A stretch of 64,000 nucleotides of DNA from Myxococcales bacterium (GCA_029880325.1 JAOUOP010000001.1:186001-250000); one strand, 5' to 3'. Numbered from the stretch's first letter, positions 50,544 to 59,460 are shown. Notes: generated from the letters alone by a model not told the origin. Translations and numbers: made by a program.

Positions 50544-51053
50544 TCAATCCGGATCCTCGACGGGCGTCGCGTCCACGATGTCGCCGGCCAGCACCTGCAG
50601 CATGCCCTGGGCCTCGATGGCCACTTCCGGCTCCGGATTGGTACCGAGGAAGCGCTCCAGGTACTCGGCCGCCGCCCGCGTGTCGCCGCGGGCGAAGTGG
50701 GTGGCCCCCAGTAGATAGAGCGCCTCGGGATCGTCGGCCTGGCGGCGTAGCACTTCCTTGCCCATGCCGAGGGCCTGGGCGTGCCGCCCCACCATGCGCA
50801 GGCAGTGGCCGGCGCCGATCAGCGCGCCCAGGTAGTCGGGCGCAAGCTCGATCGCCGTCAGGTAGGCCTTGAGCGCCTTGTCGTAGCGCTCGAGCTCGTA
50901 GTGGGCCGCGCCCAGAAAGAAGAAGGCGTAGGGATTGCGCGGCACCTCGCGCGCCAGCGCTTCCAGAATCGGCACCGCGGCCTCGGGATCGCCCTCGGCG
51001 ATCAGCTCGGCGCCATCCTGGGCCTGGTCCCAGTGGAGTTCATCGTGACCCAT
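50544..51053 (-). CDS. TPR protein
   Basis: About 169 residues from the ATG at 51053; the frame extends upstream but through the divergent nudC gene's leader and is not protein-like there. Three to four tetratricopeptide units are visible: 'NPYAFFFLGAAHYELERYDK', ALKAYLTAIELAPDYLGAL, 'DDPEALYLLGATHFARGDTR'. It has no signal peptide and would be a small cytosolic scaffold. Its start lies 92 bases from the start of nudC on the other strand. The 3' end abuts a thioredoxin remnant. Confidence 0.7.
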   Translation of the reverse strand: MGHDELHWDQAQDGAELIAEGDPEAAVPILEALAREVPRNPYAFFFLGAAHYELERYDKALKAYLTAIELAPDYLGALIGAGHCLRMVGRHAQALGMGKEVLRRQADDPEALYLLGATHFARGDTRAAAEYLERFLGTNPEPEVAIEAQGMLQVLAGDIVDATPVEDPD

Positions 51054-51144
51054 GTCGTCGGGGTCTTTAACCCGGATCGCGCGCAAACGCATCCGGCCCG
51101 ACCTGCGCGCGCACCCGGCCGCGATCGGGGCTACCCTGCGCGCC

Positions 51145-52080
51145 ATGCCCGAGCCCCTGCCCGCCCTCGACCGCGCCGCCGCGCTGCGCTCCGACATCGA
51201 TCGGCTGGAAACCCAGCTTTCGGCCCCGGACACCCTGCTGATGCCCCTATGGCGCACCCAAAACCTGCTGCGCGAGGACGCGCCCCTGCTGCTGCCCATC
51301 TCGGAAGCCGGAGCGCTGCTCGACGGGGCCGCCGAGCTGGTGTGGCTCGGTAAGCTCGGGGGGCGGGGCTGCTTCGCGCTCGATATCAGCCCCTTGCCCG
51401 ACCCGCTGACCCGCCCTCCCCTGGCGGGCCTGGGCGCCGATTTTCGCGACCTGCGCGCCGCTGGCGAGCGCCTCAGCCCCGACGCCATCGCCCTATGCGC
51501 CTACGCCAAGGCCATCCTGCACTGGCACTCCCGCCACGCACACTGCGCCGTCTGCGGCGGGCCCACCGCCCCGCGCCAGGGCGGCCACATGCGGCGCTGC
51601 CGCGACGAAGCCTGTAGCGCCGAGCACTTCCCGCGCACCGATCCGGCCATCATCGTGCTGGTGGAGCGCGGCGACCTGTGCCTGCTCGGGCGCCAGGCCC
51701 GCTGGCCCCGCGGCATGTACTCGACCCTGGCGGGCTTCGTCGAACCCGGCGAGACCATGGAGCAGGCGGTGGCGCGCGAGGTCTTCGAAGAGGCCGGCGT
51801 GCGCATCGGCGAGCCCCGCTATGTGCGCTCGCAGCCCTGGCCCTTCCCCGCCTCGCTGATGATCGGCTTCCGCGCCCCCGCCCTCAGCGAGGAGATCGCC
51901 CTGGGCGACGACGAGCTGGAGGACGCCCGCTGGTTCCATCGCGAGCAGCTGCTGGCGGCCCAACGCGACGGTCAGGACCCGGAAACCGGCGAACGCCTGT
52001 TCTTTCCAGGCGGCTTTTCCCTGGCGGGACAGCTGATCGGTAGCTTCCTTCAAAAGGCCGAAAAATCCGGCGGCACTTGA
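51145..52080 (+). CDS. nudC: NAD(+) diphosphatase
   Basis: 311 residues from the ATG at 51145. The N-terminal domain (~1-140) precedes a four-Cys zinc ribbon (CAVCGG, then CRDEAC). The Nudix box GFVEPGETMEQAVAREVFEEAGV fits Gx5Ex7REUxEExGU. The NudC-specific array SQPWPFPASLM follows, distinguishing it from other Nudix hydrolases. It cleaves NADH/NAD+ to NMN and AMP and, in E. coli, decaps NAD-capped RNA. The merR gene starts 33 bases downstream on the same strand. Confidence 0.92.
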   Translation: MPEPLPALDRAAALRSDIDRLETQLSAPDTLLMPLWRTQNLLREDAPLLLPISEAGALLDGAAELVWLGKLGGRGCFALDISPLPDPLTRPPLAGLGADFRDLRAAGERLSPDAIALCAYAKAILHWHSRHAHCAVCGGPTAPRQGGHMRRCRDEACSAEHFPRTDPAIIVLVERGDLCLLGRQARWPRGMYSTLAGFVEPGETMEQAVAREVFEEAGVRIGEPRYVRSQPWPFPASLMIGFRAPALSEEIALGDDELEDARWFHREQLLAAQRDGQDPETGERLFFPGGFSLAGQLIGSFLQKAEKSGGT

Positions 52081-52094
52081 AACTTACAGCATTG

Positions 52095-52105
52095 ACTGTC
52101 ACAGT
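52095..52105. promoter_or_regulatory. Inverted repeat upstream of the MerR-family gene
   Basis: ACTGT-C-ACAGT is a perfect 5-bp inverted repeat (extended with one mismatch to TGACTGT/ACAGTGA) eight bases before the merR start and just after the nudC stop. MerR proteins bind palindromic operators, so autoregulation is a reasonable guess, but the site sits over the ribosome-binding region and no spaced -35/-10 pair surrounds it. Confidence 0.35.
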
Positions 52106-52113
52106 GAAGTGCC

Positions 52114-52899
52114 ATGAATGACGTACTCGCTGAAACAGACTCCGGTGGCACGGAGGAGGCCGGCTACACCATCGACGAGCTGGCGGCCAAGTCGGGGGTG
52201 CCCAGCCGCACCATCCGCTTCTACCAGGCCAAGGGCGTCTTGCCGTCGCCGCGCAAGCGTGGGCGCGTCGCGGTGTACGACGATTCGCACATGGAGCGCC
52301 TCTCCGTCGTCGGTCAACTCCAGGACAAGGGCCTGAGGCTGCGGGCGATCCGCGACATCGTCACGCGCAAGGATCTGGACAGCGGCGCCATCCAGCAGTG
52401 GCTGGGCATCGGCGAGCGCCTGGGCGCGCTGTCCACCGACGTGCCCAAGCTCTTGAGCCAGGAGGAGCTTGAGCTGCTGCTGGGCGAGCTGCCGCCGGGA
52501 TTATTGGCCCAGATGGTGCGGCTCGAGGCGATCAAACCCCAGGGCGAGGGCCTGGCCCGGCGCTACCTGGTGGAGAGCCCCGCCCTGTTGCAGATCGGTG
52601 CCCGGCTTTTCCGCGCTGGCATCGACTTCGAGGTGGCCCTGGGCATGCACGACATCCTCGAGCGGCGCCTGGCGCGCGCCGCCGAGGAGGTGGTCGACTA
52701 CGGCATCAAGCACGTGGGCAAGGGCTTCGGCCGCAGCGCCGAGCCCGACGCCATCATGCCGCTACTCGAGACGCTTTTCTCGAGCGGCGCTGGCGCCGAA
52801 GCCGTGCAGCTCATCTTCACCCGCGAGGTCGAGCGCGCCCTGCAGCGCGCCCTGCAGCTGACCGAGGACGGCACCGGCAAGCGCCGCAAGCGCCGCTGA
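52114..52899 (+). CDS. MerR-family transcriptional regulator
   Basis: 261 residues. Residues ~17-85 are the MerR winged helix: YTIDELAAKSGVPSRTIRFY, QAKGVLPSPRKRGRVAVYDD and 'RLRAIRDIVTRKD'. The C-terminal ~170 residues are helical with no metal-binding Cys, unlike MerR/CueR sensors; they resemble the long sensor domain of multidrug- or acyl-CoA-type MerR proteins. The tail is basic (GKRRKRR). A G/C-rich hairpin of the dispersed repeat follows the stop and may act as its terminator. Confidence 0.8.
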   Translation: MNDVLAETDSGGTEEAGYTIDELAAKSGVPSRTIRFYQAKGVLPSPRKRGRVAVYDDSHMERLSVVGQLQDKGLRLRAIRDIVTRKDLDSGAIQQWLGIGERLGALSTDVPKLLSQEELELLLGELPPGLLAQMVRLEAIKPQGEGLARRYLVESPALLQIGARLFRAGIDFEVALGMHDILERRLARAAEEVVDYGIKHVGKGFGRSAEPDAIMPLLETLFSSGAGAEAVQLIFTREVERALQRALQLTEDGTGKRRKRR

Positions 52900-52912
52900 G
52901 GGGCTTTGGCGC

Positions 52913-53030
52913 GGAAAGGGCACGCGCCCTTTGCCCCGTCCCGGCAAAGCCGCGCCGCGTCCCCCCTTGCCGCGGGTCGCGCCGCTACGCTCTGCTCCGA
53001 GTGCGGACCCGCGGCATATGAGACAGCCAT
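52913..53030 (-). repeat. Dispersed repeat, copy B
   Basis: Inverted relative to copy A (37583-37674). It shows the same order on the minus strand: ATGGCTGT, the GAGC-x-GAGCG-AGCGGCGCGACCCGCGG core, a G-run, and AAAGGGCGCGTGCCCTTTCC. It carries an extra ~25 bases before the hairpin. It lies between the convergent merR and leuB genes, where its hairpin could end transcription. Confidence 0.65.
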
Positions 53031-53048
53031 TGCGCCATGACAAGTGGC

Positions 53049-54125
53049 TCAGAGCTTGTCGACCACGCGCTGGGCGAACTCGCTGGTGCTGAGGATCTCC
53101 TTGCCCTCGCTGGGCAGGTCGCCCGTGGTGCCGTGCTCGAAGACGGCGAAGAGCGCATCCCAGACCGCCTGGGCCTCCTCGCCAAGCCCAAGGCAAAGGT
53201 CGAGCATCAGCGCCACGCTGCCGATCATCGAATAGGGATTGGCCACGTTCTTGCCCGCGATGTCCGGGGCCGAGCCGTGGGCCGGCTCCACGTAGCTCTT
53301 TTCGGGTCCCACGCAGGCCGAGGGCATCAGCCCCAGCGATCCGATGATGCCGCCGGCCTGGTCGGTCAAGATGTCGCCCTGCATGTTCTCGAGCAGCATC
53401 ACGCCATTGAATTGCGTGGGGTTGACTACGAGTTGGTAGGCGGCATTGTCGACCAGGACCGAGCGATAGGGCACGTCCGGGTATAGCTTGGCCACGTCCT
53501 CGACCACCGCATTCCAGAAGCGACCGGTAGCCAGCACGTTGGCCTTGTGCACGTTGGTCATGGACGACTTGCGCTTGCGGGCCTCGTCGAACGCCACCTT
53601 GGCGATGCGGCGGACTTGTCCGTCGGTGTAGCTGCAGTCGTCCTTGGCCAGCTTCATGTCGGTGGAAGGCCCCTCGGTCTTGTCGCCGAAGTAGATGCCG
53701 CCGACCAGCTCGCGGATCATCAGGATGTCCAGGCCCTCGCCGATGATCGAGGCCTTCAGCGGTGAAAACGAGGCCAGCGACTTGGGCAGGCGCACCGGCC
53801 GGTAGTTGGCGAAGGTGTCGAAGCGGCGGCGCAGGGGCAGGATGGCGCCCAGCTCCGGGCGATGCTCGGGGGGAATCTCGTTCATGCGCTCGACGGCCAG
53901 GCCCACCGGCCCCTTGAGGATCACGTCGGCGCCGTCGCAGATGGCCTTGGTCTCCTCGGGAAAGGGCGAGCCGTGGTCGAAATAGGCCTGGGCGCCGAAG
54001 GGCGCCGGGCGCTTGTCGAAGCGATGGCCGAATTTCTCGGCCACGGCGTCCAGAACCTGAAGCGCAGCCCGGGTGATCTCGGGGCCGATGCCGTCTCCTT
54101 CGAGGATCGCGATGCTGATGTCCAT
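53049..54125 (-). CDS. leuB: 3-isopropylmalate dehydrogenase
   Basis: 358 residues from the ATG at 54125 (GGAG seven bases upstream). Family landmarks: IAILEGDGIGPEITRAALQV, 'LPLRRRFDTFANYRPVRLPK', 'LMIRELVGGIYFGDKTEG', 'VLVDNAAYQLVVNPTQFN', LLENMQGDILTDQAGGIIGS, AHGSAPDIAGKNVANPYSM. The GIYFG loop and the Asp-rich metal site favour isopropylmalate over isocitrate or tartrate. It performs the oxidative decarboxylation step of leucine synthesis. leuA, leuC and leuD are not adjacent. Confidence 0.92.
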   Translation of the reverse strand: MDISIAILEGDGIGPEITRAALQVLDAVAEKFGHRFDKRPAPFGAQAYFDHGSPFPEETKAICDGADVILKGPVGLAVERMNEIPPEHRPELGAILPLRRRFDTFANYRPVRLPKSLASFSPLKASIIGEGLDILMIRELVGGIYFGDKTEGPSTDMKLAKDDCSYTDGQVRRIAKVAFDEARKRKSSMTNVHKANVLATGRFWNAVVEDVAKLYPDVPYRSVLVDNAAYQLVVNPTQFNGVMLLENMQGDILTDQAGGIIGSLGLMPSACVGPEKSYVEPAHGSAPDIAGKNVANPYSMIGSVALMLDLCLGLGEEAQAVWDALFAVFEHGTTGDLPSEGKEILSTSEFAQRVVDKL

Positions 54126-54248
54126 GCTCACTCCTACTCCGCTACGGCCCGGGCCCTGCTCGCGAGCGGGCGCCGGGGGAGGCGAAGGATGCCATGCTGG
54201 CCCGCGATCGCCAGTGGCAATCCATGCCAGCAAGCGATTGGCGAACCC

Positions 54249-55721
54249 TCAGGGCTCGACCAGCCCCTCGGCGGCGCAGGTGGCGACGGTGATGCCGTCG
54301 CTCAAGGTGCCGACGATGGCGTCGATGGCGGGGCTGAAGTCCGACTGGCAGATGCTCTGGACCACACTGCCAGGGCCGAGCGAGCGGGCCAGCTCGACGA
54401 AGCGGCGCGGCGGGTAGGCCTTGCCTTCCGGGCTCTCGCAGGAGGGCACGAGCTGCCCCCCCTCTTCGGGCGTGCGCGTGGGATCGGGCCGCTGCTGCAT
54501 GCGCTCGTCGTCCAAGATCGAGTCGTAATAGCGGTCGCGCTCGGCGGCCTGCGTCAGGTCGAAGGCCGCGCGCGCATCACTGTCGACCAGGTCCGCCGGC
54601 ACCCCCACGATGGCCGCGAAGAAGAACAACTCCGGGCTGAATGGCCTGAGGGCGCGGAAGCCGTTCTCGTAGCGCCTCAGAGCGTAGAGGTTGTCCGGAT
54701 TGTAGAAACAGCGAAGGTTCAGATCCTGATCGGCCAATGGGTCGCCCGCGCGCAGATATTGCTCCGGGGTGAAGTGCCACGTCTCGAACGAGGAGCAGTC
54801 CTCCTCATCGCTGACCACGATCACCGCGACCAGCGACGGCCCCATCGGCGAATCGTTGCGCAGAAAACCGGCGTTTTCAGCGTCGCCGTGGCCGAGGCGA
54901 CCAAAACCATGGGCATCCCCGAGAAAGCGAATGCGGTTGGGCTCGATGACTTCGCCGCTGACCGGGTCGATGTCCAGCGACGGCCACAACGCCTTGAGGC
55001 CGGCCTCCAGCTGCTGCTCGAAGCCGCAGCCCTCGGTGCCCAATGTCGCGACGCAGGCGAAGTCTTCGGCCACTTGTCGCGGCTCGTGCTGGCCGGCGAG
55101 GTAACTGATGAAGGGCGGGTAGCTGGGCTCACATCCGATGCCCCGCATCACCGGCGCAGTGTTCAAGATGCCGTCATCGCCCAGGCCCTCGCAGCCGGGG
55201 ATGCCCGGGATGCCGACCAACCCCATGTCGACCGAGACCACGCCCAGGTGCAGATCGGCCACCGGCGGAAAGTCGGCCTGGCCATCGCCGTCCCGGTCAC
55301 CGCTGGAAAGCAGCTCCACCATGCGCGGTAGCTCGCGGGCCAGGGCCGCCTGCTCCTCGCGCATCGACCCGGAGTTATCGACCACGAAAAGCATGTCGAC
55401 CGGCAGGGCCGTCACGCGCGTCTCGAGCAAACGCGTGGTGCAATCGCGGGTGTCGGGAAGCTCCTCGGGCACGTCCACCACAGCGCCAAGCGCGGCGAAG
55501 TCGGTGAAGGGGTCGCGGGGTGCTTGCGAAGCCAAGGAACTGCCTTCATCGCCGGGGTCGGCGCGCCCGTGGACCAGGTAGCAGCCGGCCAGGAGCGACG
55601 GCAATAGCCCGAGGATCCCGAAAGCCTTTCGCCCCGGCCGTACGCGCGCGTCCGGGTCGTCCCCCGGGTCACCCCCGGGTCGCCCCGCTCGACTCCCTGC
55701 CCGCCGCAGAAGGAGGCCCAT
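54249..55721 (-). CDS. vWA-domain lipoprotein (second paralogue)
   Basis: About 490 residues if started at the ATG at 55721; the start is uncertain (the frame is open further up, to 55775). The lipobox is LGLLPSLLAGC. The vWA fold has a MIDAS motif, 'MLFVVDNSGSMREEQAALAR', and a second acidic cluster VIVVSDEEDCS. The spacing of Cys and the 'GCEPSYPPFISYLA' block differ from the 31090 protein, with which it shares the domain plan (vWA plus Cys-rich insert). It is divergent from the Cys-rich lipoprotein at 55874 and may act with it at the cell surface. Confidence 0.75.
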   Translation of the reverse strand: MGLLLRRAGSRAGRPGGDPGDDPDARVRPGRKAFGILGLLPSLLAGCYLVHGRADPGDEGSSLASQAPRDPFTDFAALGAVVDVPEELPDTRDCTTRLLETRVTALPVDMLFVVDNSGSMREEQAALARELPRMVELLSSGDRDGDGQADFPPVADLHLGVVSVDMGLVGIPGIPGCEGLGDDGILNTAPVMRGIGCEPSYPPFISYLAGQHEPRQVAEDFACVATLGTEGCGFEQQLEAGLKALWPSLDIDPVSGEVIEPNRIRFLGDAHGFGRLGHGDAENAGFLRNDSPMGPSLVAVIVVSDEEDCSSFETWHFTPEQYLRAGDPLADQDLNLRCFYNPDNLYALRRYENGFRALRPFSPELFFFAAIVGVPADLVDSDARAAFDLTQAAERDRYYDSILDDERMQQRPDPTRTPEEGGQLVPSCESPEGKAYPPRRFVELARSLGPGSVVQSICQSDFSPAIDAIVGTLSDGITVATCAAEGLVEP

Positions 55722-55873
55722 CCCCAAACCATGACCCCCAGCCCCCCGTCGCGCAAGCATTCGGTCGCCCGCCACCGGAAGACAGCGCTCCCACCTCTCC
55801 CCCGGGACAAGGGAACCTGGCGCCGCGCTTTGACAAGGCAGCTGCCGCGCCTACTTCAGCTGCGGAGTCCATC

Positions 55874-56779
55874 ATGTACCGCAGCGCCGGGATCCTGGGA
55901 GTCGGGCTGATCGCCGCCTGCGGTGCCCTCGACGGCGAGGCCGTGAGCCTGACCTGCGACGGCTGCCTGCCGTCCTGCGCCGTGGACATCGACCCCGACG
56001 ACCTGGAGGGCAGCGCCAAGCGCCTCGGCTGCGATCCGGAGTTGGTGCTGAGCGTCACACCCTGGCCCGGCTTCGTGAGCTACGAGAGCCGCCCCGAGGT
56101 CTCGGTGGAGCTGAGTCGCCCGCTGCGCATGAAGGCCTCCGGCAGCGGCTGCGACGGACCGATTCGCCTCTCGCGGGTGGCGCCGGTCGGACAGGCGCCC
56201 GCCTACGTGGCCGCCGACATCATCACCCACGCGTCGCTCAACTCACTGCCGCTGTGGCCCCGGCATCGTGACTGCGTCGAAGCGCGCTGGTCGGCGCACG
56301 GTACGACGCTGAGGCTGCAGCCGATGGCAGACCTCGAGGAGTTCGTCTGGTACGAAGTCAGTGTCGATGCGACGCTTCCGATCGCGGGCGACACACTCTG
56401 CAGCCAACTGCTGTGGAGATTCACCGTCAGTCCGTGCGGCAACGGGGTCGTGGATGTGGCCGAATCCTTCACGGACTGGGTCTGCCTGGGTCGCGTCGAA
56501 GCCGAGCGCGGATGGTTCAACCCGTACGACGAAGACTGCGACGACGGCAATCGAAGGGCCCACGACGGCTGCTCCCACCTCTGCGTGGACGAAACCGGCT
56601 GGAGCTGCGACGAAGACGGCTGCCGCACGCGCTGCGGCGACGCCATCAAGGCTGGCGACGAAGAGTGCGACTACGGCATCCATCCGCCCGAAGGCTGCGA
56701 CGACTGCCGCGTGGTCGACGGCTTCGAGTGCGGCTGGAATGGCTGTAGCCCGGAGTCACAGGCATCCGAGGACTCTTGA
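55874..56779 (+). CDS. Lipoprotein with DUF4215-like Cys-rich repeats
   Basis: About 301 residues from the ATG at 55874; the signal peptide ends LGVGLIAACG (lipobox). The middle is a beta-rich, Ig-like region (~60-180). The C-terminal ~110 residues hold two or three Cys-rich units of the type seen in myxobacterial surface proteins: 'CGNGVVDVAE ... DCDDGN', 'HDGCSHLCVDETGWSC', 'CGDAIKAGDEECDYG', 'GCDDCRVVDGFECGW'. The pattern CGDG...GEECDDGN...DGCS..C is that of DUF4215. Surface display is inferred from the lipid anchor. Confidence 0.75.
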   Translation: MYRSAGILGVGLIAACGALDGEAVSLTCDGCLPSCAVDIDPDDLEGSAKRLGCDPELVLSVTPWPGFVSYESRPEVSVELSRPLRMKASGSGCDGPIRLSRVAPVGQAPAYVAADIITHASLNSLPLWPRHRDCVEARWSAHGTTLRLQPMADLEEFVWYEVSVDATLPIAGDTLCSQLLWRFTVSPCGNGVVDVAESFTDWVCLGRVEAERGWFNPYDEDCDDGNRRAHDGCSHLCVDETGWSCDEDGCRTRCGDAIKAGDEECDYGIHPPEGCDDCRVVDGFECGWNGCSPESQASEDS

Positions 56780-56871
56780 TTCGGCCCCGGGGCCGCTCGT
56801 CAAAGGAGGCCGAAAACGGCGAGCAGCCCGCCCCTGCCAATCGCGCGCGGCAGCGGCTATGCTGCGCCCCC

Positions 56872-57402
56872 ATGACCACGACCATGACCCTCTCGGATGT
56901 TCTGTGCACCAACATGCTGGGCGGCCTCGGCACCCTGCGCTCGGTGATCGAGGCGGCGCAAAAGCACGCCGAGGCCAACTCGATTCCCATCGAAGAACTC
57001 CTCGAGGGGCGCCTGGCCCCGGACATGTTCACCTTTGGTCAACAGGTCCAGGCCGCCACCGATACCGCGCGCCGCATCACCGACCGACTGAGCGGCGCCG
57101 AGGCCAGCAGCATGCCGGACCCGGGCACTTCGGCCAGCGACTTGCTCGAGCGCATCGACCAAACCCTCGAACACATCAAAGCGGCCGACACCGCCAGAAT
57201 CGACGCGACCGCCGACGCGGAGTTGAAAATCGACCTGGGCGCCGGCCCCATGCAGTTCACCGGGCGCAGCCTGGTCTTCGGTTTCGCCGTACCCAACGTG
57301 CTTTTCCACGTCACCACGGCCTACGACATCCTGCGCCACAAGGGCGTGCCCCTGGGCAAGGTGATGTACGTCACGCCCTTTGTGTTCGCCTGCAATCGCT
57401 GA
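56872..57402 (+). CDS. DUF1993 family protein
   Basis: About 176 residues from the ATG at 56872. The pattern MTLSDVLCTNMLGGLGTLRS, 'PDMFTFGQQVQAATDTARRI', 'DLLERIDQTLEHIKAAD' and a C-terminal 'NVLFHVTTAYDILRHKGVPL' fits DUF1993, a helical DinB-like family of unknown function whose members often carry metal-binding His. One candidate His is in NVLFHVTTAYD. It lies 12 bases before the amidohydrolase gene and is probably cotranscribed. Confidence 0.7.
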   Translation: MTTTMTLSDVLCTNMLGGLGTLRSVIEAAQKHAEANSIPIEELLEGRLAPDMFTFGQQVQAATDTARRITDRLSGAEASSMPDPGTSASDLLERIDQTLEHIKAADTARIDATADAELKIDLGAGPMQFTGRSLVFGFAVPNVLFHVTTAYDILRHKGVPLGKVMYVTPFVFACNR

Positions 57403-57414
57403 ACGGAGAGGCCG

Positions 57415-59094
57415 ATGTACGACGTAATCATTCGAGGCGGCAGCATCATCGACGGCACCGGCGCCGAGCCCTTTTTGGCTGACGTGGCCGTCAAGGACGG
57501 CGCCATCGCGGCGCTGGGCGAGGTTTCGGGCGAAGCCAAGACCGAAATCGACGCCACGGGCCTGACAGTCACCCCCGGTTTCGTCGACATCCACACCCAC
57601 CTCGACGCCCAGATCGGCTGGGATCCACAGCTGACTCCCATCAGCTGGCACGGCATCACCACGGCGCTGCTGGGCAACTGCGGCGTCACCTTCGCGCCCT
57701 GCAAGCCCAGCGATCGGGAACTCTTGGCCGGCATGATGGAAACGGTGGAGGACATTCCCCGCGACGCCATCCTGGGCGGCCTGCCCTGGGACTGGGAGAG
57801 CTACGCCCAGTACCTGGACTCGCTGGAAAAGCTCGAGCCCACCATTAACGTGGCGGGCCTGGTGGGCCACTGCGCCGTGCGCTTCTACGTCATGGGCGAG
57901 CGCGCAGTCACCGAGGAAGCCAGCGAGGAAGAACTGTCGCGCATGGCCGAGGTGGTGGGCGAGTCGGTCGCCGGCGGCGCCGTCGGCTTTTCAACTTCCC
58001 GTTTTCGCGCCCACTTCCTGCCCGACGGTCGCCTGGTGCCGGGCACCTTCGCACCCCACGAAGAACTGGTGCGTATCGCCGAAGCGATCAAGGCGCACGG
58101 CGGCGGCCTGATGCAGAACGTGCTCAACCTGCCGGGCGACCTCGAGGGCGAGTTCGAGCTATTGCGAAAGCAGGCGCAGGCCAGCGGCGACCGCGTACTC
58201 TTCAGCGTCGGCGTCGGACCGCGCGACGGCTCCGGCGCGCGCATGGCCCAGACCATCGCCGAACTCGGCGCCGAAGGCCTGGACATCAACGCCATCTGCA
58301 TCCCCCGGGGCTCGGGCTTCGTGGTCGGCCTGCAGCACCTGCTGCCCTGGCGCTCGGCCGCCTGGGGGCGTCTCGCCAAGCTCGACCTGGCCGGCCGCAT
58401 CGCCCTGCTCGAAGACGAGAGCGCCGTCGCCGAGCTCATCCAGGAAGCCAAGGACAAGCCCATGCGCTTCCCGGCCACGCAGGTCTTCTGGCTCGGCGAC
58501 GGCGACAGCCCGCGCTACACCCAGGGGCCCGACGAGAGCCTGCAGGCCCTGGCCGACGCCGCAGGCGAGCATCCGGCCGAAACCTTCCTGCGCCTGTCGC
58601 GTCAGAGCCAGGGCAAGGCCCTGTTCACGCTGCGCATGTTCAACCAAAGCGTAAAGGCCTGTGCCGACCTGATCTCCAGCGAACGCTGCCTGCCGGGCCT
58701 GGGCGACGCCGGCGCCCACGTCAGCCAGATCATGGACTCGGGCTGGACCTCCTTCGTGCTCGCCCACTGGGTGCGCGAGACGGGCCTGTTCACTCCGAGC
58801 GAAGCCGTGCGCCGCATGACCTCCGCGCCAGCGCGCATCCTGGGCCTGCCCGACCGCGGCACCCTCGAAGTCGGCAAACGCGCCGACATCAACGTCATCG
58901 ACCTGAACGCCGTCGCCGAGCGCTTCCCTGAAATCGTCCACGACCTGCCCGGCGGCGCCCCACGCTTCATCCAGAAAGCCCGCGGCTACCGCGCCACCCT
59001 GTGTAACGGCCAGTTGGTGCTCGAAAACGACGAGCACACCGGTGCGCGCGCGGGCAAGGTCCTGCGCAACACGGGCGCGACGGGCGTGATCTGA
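57415..59094 (+). CDS. N-acyl-D-amino-acid deacylase family amidohydrolase
   Basis: 559 residues. The N-terminal beta-sandwich (YDVIIRGGSIIDGTG) leads into the amidohydrolase barrel: TPGFVDIHTHLDAQIGWDPQ (metal-binding HTH), 'GITTALLGNCGVTFAPCKPS' (the NCGVTFAP Cys is the metal-bridging ligand of D-aminoacylases), and late 'CLPGLGDAGAHVSQIMDSGW' with the catalytic Asp, then 'SEAVRRMTSAPARILGL' and GKRADINVID. D-aminoacylases remove N-acyl groups from D-amino acids; relatives act on hydantoins or cyclic imides. It follows DUF1993 by 12 bases, so a shared job is likely but unknown. Confidence 0.85.
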   Translation: MYDVIIRGGSIIDGTGAEPFLADVAVKDGAIAALGEVSGEAKTEIDATGLTVTPGFVDIHTHLDAQIGWDPQLTPISWHGITTALLGNCGVTFAPCKPSDRELLAGMMETVEDIPRDAILGGLPWDWESYAQYLDSLEKLEPTINVAGLVGHCAVRFYVMGERAVTEEASEEELSRMAEVVGESVAGGAVGFSTSRFRAHFLPDGRLVPGTFAPHEELVRIAEAIKAHGGGLMQNVLNLPGDLEGEFELLRKQAQASGDRVLFSVGVGPRDGSGARMAQTIAELGAEGLDINAICIPRGSGFVVGLQHLLPWRSAAWGRLAKLDLAGRIALLEDESAVAELIQEAKDKPMRFPATQVFWLGDGDSPRYTQGPDESLQALADAAGEHPAETFLRLSRQSQGKALFTLRMFNQSVKACADLISSERCLPGLGDAGAHVSQIMDSGWTSFVLAHWVRETGLFTPSEAVRRMTSAPARILGLPDRGTLEVGKRADINVIDLNAVAERFPEIVHDLPGGAPRFIQKARGYRATLCNGQLVLENDEHTGARAGKVLRNTGATGVI

Positions 59095-59115
59095 AGCCGT
59101 CGCCACGAGCGGCCC

Positions 59116-59460
59116 ATGCAGGAACTCACCCCAGAGCAGTCCCAACAGCTGCAAACGCGCCTTCACGAGCTACTGTCATCGCTACAGCAGCAGCTCGAGG
59201 CTGCCGCCGAAGGCGCGCGCACGGTGCAGCTCGACCAGAGTTCGGTCGGACGCCTGTCACGCATGGACGCCATGCAGCAGCAGGCCATGGCCCAGGCCAC
59301 CGTGCGCAAGCTCGAGCTGCGCCTGCAGCAATGCCGCGCCGCCCTCACCGCCTGCGAGCGCGGCGACTACGGCAACTGCCGCCGCTGCGAAGAGCCCATC
59401 GGCTACCGGCGCCTGAGCGCGAGGCCTGAAGCGCCGTTTTGTGTTGGCTGCCAGCGCTGA
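59116..59460 (+). CDS. DksA/TraR-family C4 zinc-finger protein
   Basis: 114 residues. Two long helices form a coiled-coil hairpin ([20 protein letters not shown] ... [20 protein letters not shown]), then the TraR/DksA zinc finger: [13 protein letters not shown] ... FCVGC. The acidic DxxDxA tip of DksA is not obvious in the loop ([13 protein letters not shown]), so direct RNA-polymerase regulation like DksA is uncertain. It lies 21 bases after the amidohydrolase gene, on the same strand. Confidence 0.8.
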   Translation: MQELTPEQSQQLQTRLHELLSSLQQQLEAAAEGARTVQLDQSSVGRLSRMDAMQQQAMAQATVRKLELRLQQCRAALTACERGDYGNCRRCEEPIGYRRLSARPEAPFCVGCQR

